Shown: piece by piece, positions 11,500 to 22,634 of the stretch
Position numbering within the stretch: the stretch's first letter is position 1
Layout: the number at the start of each line of letters is the position of its first letter
NCBI RefSeq assembly: GCF_000499845.2
Contig: NC_023759.2
Location: 35,774,464 to 35,838,463, forward strand
Origin: Phaseolus vulgaris
Lineage: Eukaryota; Streptophyta; Magnoliopsida; Fabales; Fabaceae
DNA length: 64,000 nt
Direction: 5' to 3'
Notes under the pieces: generated by a model
Told to the model about the DNA's origin: nothing
Seen by the model: the letters and a program-made list of their open reading frames with translations, nothing else
Databases searched by the model: none
Made by a program: the position numbers and the translations under genes

Positions 11500-14400
11500 T
11501 ACATTCTCACCACACAACTTTATCATGCCGCTTTTAAAGATCTTCCTATTCCTATGATTCCACAATTCAGCTACCATAGCTACCCACACACAATCCCACA
11601 TCTGGTTAACACTTTTATTCACCCCGCTAATCTTGAAATTTAAAAAATGCATTTTTGGCTCCTAATGATCTGTCAAAGTCACCCCATCCACTCGTAACAC
11701 TTGGACCATACTAGTCAGGCAACTTTGCACGTGCAAAAGTGGTGAGACGTAGTTTCTTTTTCCTCCCCACACAAACAACAAATTCAACTATCCATTTTGA
11801 TCCCTCTTGCCAAATTCGCTCTAGTCAAAATCTTATCTTCAAGAACCCTTCAAGTTGTAACAAGAGGTGACGGTTGAGCCTTAATCTTCCAAAAACCCAC
11901 GTATAAATCCCCCTCTTCCCCATAGACATCTTCTTTAAGGATTTTATATGCAAGCAGATTGAAAAAAGCCTCAGAAATTTGGTCTTGAGATTCACATTTC
12001 CAACCCACTTATCCTCCCACAGCTTTATCTCCCTCCCATTCCCAATCTCTCACATGCAATTATCCTCAAACTTGCCTTTCCAACCCTCAATCGCCCACAC
12101 GTCCTTCAAATCTCTCCACCAAAGTGAATCTAAGTTACTTTTCTTTTGATGCCTAAGGTCCTTCCATCCTCCATATTTTGAATCCAATACTTCTTTCCAC
12201 AAGCCCTTCTTCTCAAACCCTAACCACCATATCCACTTTCCCAACAAAGCAATATTGAACCGCCTAATGTCTATCATTCCCAACCCTTCCACTTCCTTCG
12301 ACTCACATACCTTTTTACACAAAGACCACGCTATTTTCCTTTCATCCAAGCCCCAGTCCCATAAAAAATTCCTCTATATCTTCACTACTTCCTTCACCAC
12401 CATAACCGACATTTTATACATAGACAGATAGAACAGGGAAAGAGAAGATAGCACAAATTTTATTAAACAGAGTCTCCAACCATTGAAATAAACTTGCCTT
12501 TCCATCTACCTAACCTATTCATCACTCTATCCACCATCCCTTCCCAAAACTTGCTTCTTTTGTGACAACCCCCAACTAGCATCCTCAAATACTTGAACAA
12601 CATCTTCATCATATCACAATTCAAGATAGTTGCACATCGTTGTAACAAATTTAGGTTGCTTCCCACCCCTCTATGTTACTCTTCTGAAATTCACCTTTAA
12701 ACCTAAAGCTAATTCGAAACAATTTATAATTACTTTGATAACAAACACATTTTTCATGTTTGCTTTGCTGAAGAACAATGTATCGTTTGTGTACTGTAGC
12801 ACATTAACCTTAATGGACCTGTCACCAATCTCCAGGCTTTCAAGAACCTCTTTCTCAACCGCCTTCCTTACTACCCCAGCTAACCCTTATGCCACAATGA
12901 GGAAAAGAAAAGGTGTTGGAGGATTACCTTGTCTCAACCCCTTCCGTGGTTTGAATTCCTGTGTAGGACTCCCATTTACTAGCACAGACACCGAAGAAGA
13001 CTCGAGGCATGCTCTAACCCATCCAATCCACTTTCTGCAAAAACCTAGTCTTTCCATCATGTAGTAAAGAAAATCCTACTTGACAGATTCGTCTGCCTTT
13101 TCGTAGTCCACTTTGAAGACATTACAACTGGTCTTTCTCCTATTCACTTCATCCAGAACTTCGTTTACCACTAGAACGTTGTCCGTTAACCCCCTGCCCT
13201 CTAGAAACGCTAACTGCCTACCTTTAATGACTTTGTGTAAATCTTTCTTCAACCTTAAAGACATAATTTTAGACACAATTTTGTACATACAGTCAACCAG
13301 GGATATCGGTCTCAAATCGTTTAGAACCTGTGGATTGTCAACTTTAGGAATCTAGGAGATAAATTAAGCATTCGTCCCCCTTGGCCATCCTCCATCTTCC
13401 TCAAAATCACAAATTGTTGTAATCATGTCAACCTTAAGCTCATCCTAACAGAACTTTAAGAACCTAAAATTGAAGTCATCCGGTCCTGGGCTTTTGTCAC
13501 TACCACAACACCACACTACGTGTTTTTATCTTTTCTTTGGTTATTCTTCTGACCAGCATAACATTGTCTTCTTCTGAAAGTGTAGATGTGTTATCTAACC
13601 TGACACGTGTACTTGGCTCACCTTCGAAACTTTGTTTGAAGAAATCTCTAACCTTTTCCTTTACCGCACTTTGCTCCTCATACCATTGTCCTTGTTCTCT
13701 CACCCTGTTAATGTCATTCCTAGCTCTTCTTTATTTAATAATCGAGTGGAAATATCTTGTATTCAAGTCCCCTTTGCTTCAACCATCTCTGACGCGCCTT
13801 CTGCTGTAATAAGGCTTCCTGTCTATAATTATTTTTACTATGTTCTGCTAACAACCACTTTATGTTCTCCCATCATTCTTCATCCAGCTCATTCTCATCA
13901 TCCTTTGCATCTAGCTCCTGGATTTCTTTTTGTAAATCTTCCCCCAGCTGATCAATAGTACCGAAAACCTCTCTATTCCAGTCTTTGAGATCATCTTTCC
14001 ACATCTTCAACTTCTCTTTAAAACAAAAATTCCACTTCCTTGCAATTCATACCCCGCCCATTTCTTACTAACAAAATCCTTGAACCAGCTATCTTTTGCC
14101 AGATGTCCAACGACCTAAACGGTTTCAGACTCCAATCCGTGATATTTGTTTCTAACACTAGAGCACAATGCTCAGACATCGATCTGTCTAAGACAAAATA
14201 TTTACTATTGGGCCACTTTTCCAGCCATTCCCTCGACACCAAGATTCAATCAATTATACTCTTCATTAGGTCGTTTGGTTTATACCAAGTATACTTTCAT
14301 CCCACCATTAAAATATCAACCAACTTTGTACCTTCGATAAAATCATTGAACCTTCTCATCTCCCTACTGTGATCAACATCGTTTCCTGCGTTCCTCATTT

Positions 14401-14853
14401 CACCTGATCTCCTAATAGAATTAAAGTCCCCTACCACGCACCATGCCTTTTAAATTTGCCCCCTCCTCCTCTCTCAGACCTCCTCCCAAACTGCCCTTTT
14501 ATCCGCCAAAGAGCCAGAATTATACATATTAACAATAATGATTTGTACAGGCTCTCCTATCCTCCATTCCCCTTCAATAATACTGTAATTATTCCCATTA
14601 GTAATTGTACTAAGACGAAAAAAACTACTCCTCCACATCGTGATGACCCCTCTAGCATTATTTTCAGCCCCATTTTCAACTCATTCCACTTCAATAGTAC
14701 CCCACATTTTATAAATCCCTTCCCTCCTCAACTCCTTGCACTTTTTCTCTTGTAAACACACCCAATCCGCTTGTTCTTTCTTAATCAACTCACCCAAATA
14801 TTTATTTATGCTTCCCCGCCTCCCCTAATATTCATACTAATTAGTTTCATCAT
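11500..14853 (-). pseudogene. LINE ORF2 (endonuclease-RT-zf-RVT), broken
   Basis: ORF2 starts at the ATG at 14853 or 14850 with a typical endonuclease start (MKLISMNIRGGGEA). The endonuclease C-terminus reads SREWLEKWPNSK then SEHCALVL near 14240-14150, with Asp replaced by Glu in the usual SDHC. Reverse transcriptase blocks follow: RPISLVDCMYKIVSKI near 13310, FKVDYEKA near 13100, and LQYTNDTLFF near 12780, where the catalytic Tyr-x-Asp-Asp has become YTND. FKYLRMLVGG lies near 12590. The zf-RVT signature (WIWWLGFEKKGLWKEVLDSKYGGW, here in two pieces of the same frame) is near 12240, and the CLCGEEKETTSH Cys-His part near 11790. Frames change repeatedly and the RT active site is lost, so it is inactive. 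Confidence 0.85.
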
Positions 14854-15279
14854 CAGATAAATTGTTCTTTACCCTGCTTGAGTTCTCCCTTCTATCTGCA
14901 AATTTGTCTCTAATCTTCATAGCTTGTAAATGTCAAATAAAAAATATCTTCCTCTCCCTAAAAGGAAATCCCCACCTCTTTTCCAATATTCCAGGCCTAA
15001 AAGCTTATAAATAGTCGTCTTTCATCAAAAACAACCTATTAGAGTTCCTGACTACACTATCAGATAAGCAGTTATTTAAACTCTAAGATTCTAACCTTAG
15101 TTCCCGTTGATTTCCCGACATGATTCTCGTTCTCATTCCTCTTCTTGATAATTCTCTGGTTCTCTTTCCTTCACTTGTGTTTTCGCATGACGACTTTTCA
15201 CAATTTTCCTTCTCTTTCGTATTCACGTCGCCCTATATCTTCCGTCTTCACTCCCCACAAAAACAACACCGTCGACGAC

Positions 15280-15400
15280 CATCTCCTCCGAGTCCGCGTC
15301 GCCAACGCCCATCTCCTCCAAACCTGTGCCGCCAACAACCTTCTCCCCAGTTGCATCGCCAACATCCTTCTCCTGCACCGCCCCACCGTCTATCTTCTCC
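15280..15400. repeat. GC-rich short minisatellite inside the LINE spacer
   Basis: Roughly 28-bp units share 'gccaac' followed by 'cttctcc' or 'catctcc', repeated three to four times. This stretch is clearly richer in GC than its surroundings. Confidence 0.45.
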
Positions 15401-15539
15401 ACCGTCTCGCCGCCATTGCTTCACAAGGATGTGGTTTCCCTGGCCCTTGATCGTAAGCTATAATGGTTGCCTTTGGACGACATTGCTCTAACATCCTTTG
15501 TCTTGGTTGTTTCGTTTCTTGGGTCCTTCGTCTCCAATG

Positions 15540-16420
15540 GCGCCTAGCCTTGAGAGAAGTTTAATCTTGCCCTGCGCCTATCTTCCTTCCTTCTTCTCCC
15601 CAGCTTTCCCGTGCCTCTCCTCTCTGTCAAGGTTGTTCCCGCTCCCGCTGGACTCGCACGCACAACGTGAGCAACCAGCGGGGTCGTGCCTCCCCTCACC
15701 ATCATGGGCATTACCGCTACTTGGTTCACGCATAACATGTGAGCTTTGTTCTTGCAACACCCTCCCTGGCTGTTCATCTTCCACCTCCCTTGAGCCCAAC
15801 CCCATAAAAACAGTAAACATACTCCTTTATCTCCTTTTCGATCAATTATGTCAACCTTCTTCACAGTCCTACCCGTTGTTTCACTTCCTTTTTGCGTATT
15901 AACCTGTTGCACTAACACATTCTCAAAAGACATTTTGCTAAACCCTTTTTAATCATGCAAGCATTGTACTCTTCCATATTAGTGTAACCACCTCCGCAGC
16001 TCGATACCCTACCACCACTCGTGATTCCGTTGCACGCTTCTCCCCCTGACTTGAAACCCCCACTGTCAGAAACTTCACGGACACCTCTTCTCCGTCGGCC
16101 ACCCCTACGTCATACTGGTGACCATAGTCAGAACCCTCATAATCATAGAACTCTTCTTTGAACATCTCCTCTGACCAGGCATTTGAGTTCCCTCCCTGCA
16201 CTGCTCTCCACTTCTGATGAGGACCACAAACACATACGCTCGTGATGGAGTTCTCCTCTTCTATCACAACCCTACACAGTGTTTCATTAAACCTAACGTT
16301 CTTCACCGTGCGTGCCTATCCGAACAGAAAAACCCTCACCCGCATTTTTAATTGTCTATCCATACATGTCCTTTATCTAGAAGTTCTAAAAAATAAAACG
16401 TTTCACTTCTTTTTCAGAAA
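15540..16420 (-). pseudogene. LINE ORF1 (gag-like) remnant
   Basis: Minus-strand frames at 16306-15953 and 15933-15544 lie upstream of ORF2. The first holds KNVRFNETLCRVVIEEE, which resembles the end of the DUF4283-type domain of plant LINE ORF1 proteins (compare the better copy at 58236-59226). The rest is low-complexity and shifted. The N-terminal half is missing or unrecognisable, and there is no intact start. Confidence 0.55.
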
Positions 16421-16886
16421 GTAACCTCCACCTTTATTTTATCAAGTTCAAGAGTTCAACTAGGCAATTGTGGGCTTCTATTAGTAAATGTAGCGGGAGG
16501 GGTTTGCTTACCCTTTTATAGTCGACATATAAGAATTTTAAAGACTGTTTCATAAAAATCTGACCCTCGATTAGGGACCAGAGCCTTTTGGAAGGGTTTC
16601 CCCAATATTGGACCCTAACCCTCGCTTCTAGAGTGCTCGCCAAAGGGAAAATCTAGACCCAAGGGAATGGAGGATTTGTGTTTCTGGACAAACTTGATAT
16701 TATGTTTGACACCTCTACCATCTTTAAGGGTGAATACCGAGCCATGGCTTTAAAGACATACATCGGTATAGCCCTTCCTTAAGTCTGATGGATGAACTGT
16801 GGCCATATAATTTGAGTTTCCTGGATTAGTGACATCTATAGATGATCATTCTCAATCAATAGCAAGGAATTTCTCAATCATGGCCT

Positions 16887-17533
16887 GAAAAGTAGATATG
16901 AGTTGATTGGAAAAGTATATCGGAGTTTATCCAAAAAGTATATCTGAGTAACAATTTAGTCTAAAAAGTAGATCCGATTTTATCAAAAGAGTAGATCCGA
17001 GTTGATCGAAAAAGTAGATTCGATTTTGATAAAAAAAAAAGTATTTCTATTTTTATCCAAAAAGTAGATCGGTGTTTGATTAGAAAAGTAGATTCGATTT
17101 TGAATTAAAAAGTAGACATGTGTTTCATCGAAAAAGTACATTCGATTTTGAACAAAAAAAGTAGACATGTGTTTCATCGGAAAAGTAGATTCGATTTTGA
17201 AAGAAAAAGTAGATTTTGTTTGATTGGAAAAGTAGATCCTATTTTGAACAAAAAAGTAGATTCATGTTTAATCAGAAAAGTAGATATGATTTTGACTAGA
17301 AAAGTAGATACATGTTTGATCGGAAGAGTAGATCCAATTTCGAACAAAAAAGTAGATATGTGTTTGATCGAAAAATTAAATCCAATTTTGGACGAAAAAG
17401 TATATATGTGTTGATCGCAAAAGTATATCCAATTTTGAACGAAAAAGTAGATCCGATTTTAGATGAAAAAAGTATATATGAGTAACAATTTAGTTGGAAA
17501 AGTAGATCCGAGTTTATCAAAGTTGATCAAGCC
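16887..17533. repeat. 24-bp minisatellite array, about 27 units
   Basis: Units of about 24 bp begin 'aaagtagat'. Two types alternate: one continues 'ccgattttgaac', the other 'atgtgtttgatcg'. Because 24 is a multiple of three, reading frames stay open on both strands and give eight-residue periodic peptides (for example KVDPILNK then KVDSCLIR). I do not regard these as genes: there is no start context, no flanking exon and no known repeat protein match. Confidence 0.9.
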
Positions 17534-17789
17534 ATTCATTGGTTAACTCATGCATGTTTTCAATCATAACAAAGATTGTTTTATACATAACAAATACCCT
17601 AAAAAATAAAAAAAGTAATAGACAATGGTGATTAATCAGATAAAATAATTTGAGATTGTAGTTTTTTTTAATGGATTAGGGGTGTTCATGGTCTATTCAA
17701 AGTTGCGTTAATTCCAACACAACACCAACATCAACATCAAAATCAGTGTTTAACCAAACTCACTCTTTTTTTTTTTGTAAAAAGCTCAC

Positions 17790-19480
17790 ATGTTAGGCAT
17801 CATTATGAAACTTGACATCTCAGCTAGACTAACACCCCAAGTATCAACAATCATCTTCCACCACACGGAAAAAGTATTATTAAAAAAGGGAAAAAAAAGA
17901 AAGAAAGGAAATACAAACAAATATGAGGGGACTAGACCAAAACACATATATGAAGAAACCTAAGGAAAGTGATACTTAGGTAATCTATACCTATTGAAAA
18001 AGAGTTCTAAAAAAAGACTAGTCGAAAGCCTATTATACCAAAGAAATTATTCTCTATGAATAAATCCTAAGTTAGAAAACTTATCAACACATGCATTCCC
18101 TTCACGAAAAATGTGAGAAATCTTAAACCTGATTTTCCCACAGTAATCAAGGCAAGTGTTCCACCTATTATGAAGAATCCAAGGAACATTAGTCTTAGCA
18201 GTAAATGCAACACAAACCAAGACATAATCACATTCAAGCCATAAAACTAGTAAGACCCATCTTTTTAGCTTCTTCAATAACATGTATAACTCCATAAAAC
18301 TTAGCAACCAAAGTAGTTTGAATATCAAGGAAAGCAGAGAAACCATCAATAAACTCCCCATAAACCCACGAAAAATACCACTACAAGCAGTAGGACCAGG
18401 AGAACCCCTAGAAGCACCATCAATATTAATTTTATCCCAACCTAGTGAAGGAAACTGCCATCTAACAAAAAGAACATGAATAACTTTGCAACTCTAAGTA
18501 TTAATATCAAAGAACTTAAGCACTTTGAAGTCGAACATATCATTCCTCATAGAGATTTTAGACGAATTACCCATTAGGCAAGTGAAATTCTTAATGGTGG
18601 AAATTGTCATGGAAAGATCAATCTTAACTTGAAATCTAGCATAATTTCTCATACACCATATCATCCAAATAGAGAAGGTAGTCACAACAAGTTTAATCAA
18701 ATTAACAAAAGGACTACCATTGCTCTTAGTAAAAGAAAAGAGATAATCCACATTAGAGAAATGAGAATTAAGAAAAATTTGTCGAACCCAATTCCAATTA
18801 TGAAAAGCATTACGACATTTAAAAAATAAATGTTGAATAGATTCTTCTTACTTTTCACAAAGTGTACACATAGAACATATGCAAACCTCTGTGCTGAATG
18901 TGCTAATCCATAGGAAGCCACCAATGAAAAACTTTACAAAGTATCAGAGTTTTGGAAGGAGAAATATCTTTCCCCAACCACAGGGGACTTCTATATCCAA
19001 GAAAACTTTCCTAGCAAATTTGAGAGTGAAATGACCAGAGTCTTCTAGAATCCAATTAGGAATATTCTGTTTCTGCCTATTCATGATATGATATGTTCAA
19101 AAAAATGATTCACCTGTTGTAAAGTCAAGGAAATAATCCATTCATGACCATTCCAGAATTGGGAAACTGTAGCTACCAGGGTTCTAAAACCATCAGATAC
19201 CCCTGCAATGTTTGATAAACAAGTAGAATAACATCATTTATCATTCCAGAAATTAACAACAATACTTGTACGAAGCGTCCAAGAGGCATGTTCAAGAATA
19301 ATGTCATAAAAGTGTTTAATCTCAGGCCAAATAGAAGAGGATCTATAAGCCAATCAAAGATGATACTTGATTTAAGAACTATGGCTTTCAAGAGAAGAGG
19401 CACAAGGTTTGTTACTATAAGCAAAGTTCCAAGTAAGCTTGAGAAGTAAGCATTACTTTCGTACTAAAGGTTATTAAACT
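17790..19480 (-). mobile_element. LINE 3' remnant with RNase H domain
   Basis: Read on the minus strand, degraded zf-RVT-type sequence (about 19420-18500, including a stretch ending SIWMIWCMRNYARFQ) is followed by an RNase H-like domain of the RVT_3 type (WLECDYVLVCVAF then ISHIFREGNACVDKFSNLG, about 18220-18060). These are the C-terminal parts of RNase H-bearing plant LINEs. The 3' UTR at 17800-17860 (containing 'cagctagactaacac') is shared with the LINE that ends near 46490. It is truncated and multiply shifted. Confidence 0.75.
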
Positions 19481-19489
19481 TCAATCCTC

Positions 19490-19850
19490 CAATTTCAAGA
19501 GGTTCAAGAACTGGTTTTGTTTGTAATCTTTTGCAAAAAATTGTTGTGATTTAGTGGAAACCATCTTAGTGTGAGATGAGACTGGATGTAGTTGAGTATT
19601 GAGTGAACCAGTATAAATCATTGTGTGTTATTCTTCTCTTATACTCACTGCTTCTAAAAACTGAAAATCTGCAAAACTATAATAAATTGAATCTGTTGTT
19701 TTAAAATTGAATATGTGGTTTTACTCCAATATTAATCTATGCTATATTCTGTTATCAAGATTTTGAAAAGAAATTAATCAAACTTAAAAACTTCAAGGTA
19801 TCTTTGATCTTTGATCTTTGATAGGTTCATACTTAAAAACAAGGCATCAA
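19490..19850 (+). mobile_element. LTR fragment, family B-like
   Basis: The segment carries the LTR block 'gactggatgtagttgag' and then 'gtgaaccagtataaatca', in the order found in the LTRs at 3016 and 60465, but lacks both LTR ends. It lies in the opposite orientation to the LTR that follows at 20072. Confidence 0.6.
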
Positions 19851-20071
19851 TAAACAATCTTGTTTTGGAACTGGTTTTAAACCTCATAATATAAAATCTG
19901 ATTTTAAAATGAAATTTTGAAAAAGTGTTTTATTGTTTTAAAAGACTATTATTGAAACCTGATTTGAATCTTGGTTAACAATTTAAAAATCAAGTCTCTT
20001 ATCAAACCACATTGTTATAGAACTAATTTGAATCTAGTTTTTAAAGAATACTAATTTTTAATACACTATGA

Positions 20072-21165
20072 TGTTAGAATATATGGCCTTAACGAGAGGG
20101 AGGGTGAATTGTTTAAGAGGGGTTTTTGAAAACTTTTTCATCTAGAACAAAATCTTTTGTATGAAACTCTATCAGAAATTCAGTTAGCCAAGAAATTAAG
20201 CAAAAAACTGCAAAGCACCAGAAAAACAATCGATTGTTTCTTCGAAACAATCAGTTGTTTATACCAGTAAAGGAATAACAACTGAATTTAAAGGAGTTTA
20301 AGGGAAGAAAGAGATACACAAACAGCTTATACTGGTTCACTATTAAACCAAGAGCTACATCCAGTCCCCAGAAGCCACTGGGCAATCCACTATGCAATTA
20401 AAACAGATTACACACAAACCACCAAAGTAGCGACCTTGAACCCTTCAAGAAACACACTCACTTTGACACAACACACACCAAGAATGTTGATCTTGACCAC
20501 CTCAAGAGCACACAACACTCCTTGGCAACAACACCAGAATTTACAGAATATTTAGAACGAATTACACTTGTTTACAAAACAATCTGAAATCAATATAGAT
20601 GTAATCTTATTCCACTCTCTCTTGAGAAAACCCAAAGCTTGATGTGAATGTTCAAAACTTGAAAGCAATCTTTCACAACTGAAAAACTCAAATATGTTTT
20701 TCTTGTTTGTTATAAAACATAAACAAACTATTTTATATCTTTCAAAGATTGGTCAAAGCATTTAATAGAGGAGCGTATTCAGTTGGAAATCATTCAAAGT
20801 ACACTCAACTAACAAAACATAATTATATTAGGATTTTCAAAGAAACAATCGATTGAAATCACGAAACAATCGATTGTTTTGGTTTGACATCAAGTCAACC
20901 AACCAAAACAATTTTCAACCTTTTCAAAAACACCTAAGAGTAAAACAATCAGTTGTTTCGACAAAATAACAGGTTATTTTTCACTTAGTTTGAAAAACAC
21001 TTTATACTCATAAATGTTTTAAAACACATTAGCTTTAGATTCAACAAAGAGTGGATTACACATTTAAACTACCCAGATCTTATCCTAAACACAGCAGCAA
21101 CTCCAGCCTTGCATCAAACACTTGGATTTGGATTCTTCAAAGCCTTTGATCACTCTAGATCAACA
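20072..21165 (-). mobile_element. 3' LTR of a truncated copia-type element, family B (1094 bp)
   Basis: On the plus strand it runs from TGTTAGAATATATGGCC to CTAGATCAACA. On the minus strand that is TGTTGATCTAG to TTCTAACA, the same termini as the solo LTR at 60465. Immediately right of it, 21166-21180 reads 'atcttcccctatttg', a polypurine tract on the minus strand, followed by about 35 bp that may be internal sequence and then unrelated AT-rich DNA. It is therefore the 3' LTR of an element whose body is lost. Dyads start at 20227/20248 and near 20845 and 20945. Confidence 0.8.
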
Positions 21166-21215
21166 ATCTTCCCCTATTTGATGAAACAAATCTCTGGTTG
21201 CTTGTGTTGGACTTA

Positions 21216-22300
21216 TATTATAATAATTATTATTATATTTAAATTTAATACAAAATTATTTTTTATTATATTTTTTAGAATTTTGAATATTTCAATTTTT
21301 TTATTTATTTTATGTAACAATTTTCAACTTTTACATATATTGATAATTTTCCATAAAAAATATAAAAAATAATGTTTTAATTACAATAAATAAAAGTTAA
21401 CAAATAAATAAATAAATCATTTTTATTTTTTATTAAATATAACACTAATTTCTTTATGCTTTGATAATATTATTTTTATCACAACTTTCAATCTTCTAAG
21501 ACAATGTTACATAACTTGTACTTTTTCTAAAAATAATTATTTAAGAGTATCAAAAATAATTTACAAAAATTTAATTAAATCAAATCTACACAAAAATATA
21601 TCATAATACAAATATTTTTTAATAATAAAGGTAAATTTGTAAACTTACATTTTATACATTTTAAAAAATTCTAAATTCCTTACCAATCATCATATCACTT
21701 ACAAATTTCAATAAATCATCCTTACAAATCTATTATAACATTCCTAAATCCAAACAACCTCACACATCCCCACACATACTCTCAAATCCTCACATATTCA
21801 CTCCCTCAAATCCCCACAAATCATTTCTCCAATTCAAACATACCATTAAAAATGGAGAAAAGAGTATGTGAATATGAAGCATGGAAATGGAAATGAAGAG
21901 GAAGTGACATGTTGAATGTGAGTATCGATATACCCCTTCTATGCTTACTATCCCAGAGTTTCTTTTCCCGAGGTGCTAATTTCTCCTATTCAGTGATTGG
22001 ATGTTCTTCCAGGACTTCTCATTCTGCTCCCGTCATTGAATCTTTACATTGTTCTCTCATTCTATTAGTTGATGTATTATGAATATTTCTTTACAAATCC
22101 TGGAACAATTCTTGTAAACATAACAACTGTTTGAAGAAATATCAAACTGTTTTATTATGATGGCTGTTATTAATTGTTTTTACATGAATAAGTGTTTTCA
22201 CTAGAATCACTCTTATAAAATCATCTGATTTAAGAAAATCAGTGCTCTGTTGAGGAATCTAAAGAGAACTTGAGCAGGAGAACTAGAAATGAAGACAGTT
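21216..22300. other. Intergenic DNA downstream of RECA3
   Basis: AT-rich. A patch at 21740-21850 rich in 'ccaca' and 'tcaaatcc' resembles the end of a hAT-like MITE, but no matching inverted end was found. On the minus strand AATAAA at 22156-22151 could be the RECA3 poly(A) signal. Confidence 0.4.
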
Positions 22301-22634
22301 CATTACAATGTACTTCCATAATTTGCACGTTTCTTTGAGAATTGAATATAACCCCATTCCTTAGTAATACACAGGAAAGTGTCAAATGGTTTCAAGAGCA
22401 ATCAAATTTCTCATTTGGTAGTGTAATGTTACAGTATCCCATTCCTAGATCCAAGGGGCTCATTCAGGTAACTTAGCCAGCTCATCTACGCAATGGTTGA
22501 TACTGGAATCCCCCATAGAAGGCAATATTAATTGGCTTCATAAAATATTGGCAACTCAATTACAGAAAGTTAGCCATGATACCAATGAAAGAGATTTGGC
22601 CTAGTAAATCCATGCTGTGCAAGTTCAAATGGCT

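Larger units (their letters stand above)
11460..16440 (-). mobile_element. Decayed L1-type LINE, nearly full length
   Basis: A non-LTR retrotransposon reads leftwards: ORF1 remnant (about 16420-15540), a GC-rich spacer, then ORF2 with endonuclease, reverse transcriptase and zf-RVT (14853-11500). Many frameshifts and stops break it. The 3' part closely matches the truncated copy at 35830-37240. No target duplication was identified, so both outer limits are approximate. Confidence 0.85.

Noticed and set aside
12630..14755. Plus-strand frames over 12.6-14.8 kb
   Set aside because: They are shadows of the minus-strand LINE ORF2, which carries all the recognisable domains.
15120..15491. Plus-strand Pro/Arg-rich protein
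   Set aside because: It lies over a GC-rich short repeat inside the LINE spacer; no homologous family and no gene structure.
17118..17414. 98-residue periodic protein
   Set aside because: It is a by-product of the 24-bp minisatellite; the opposite strand is equally open.
16887..17533. CRISPR-like array
   Set aside because: Units are contiguous with no unique spacers, and the genome is a plant nuclear one.
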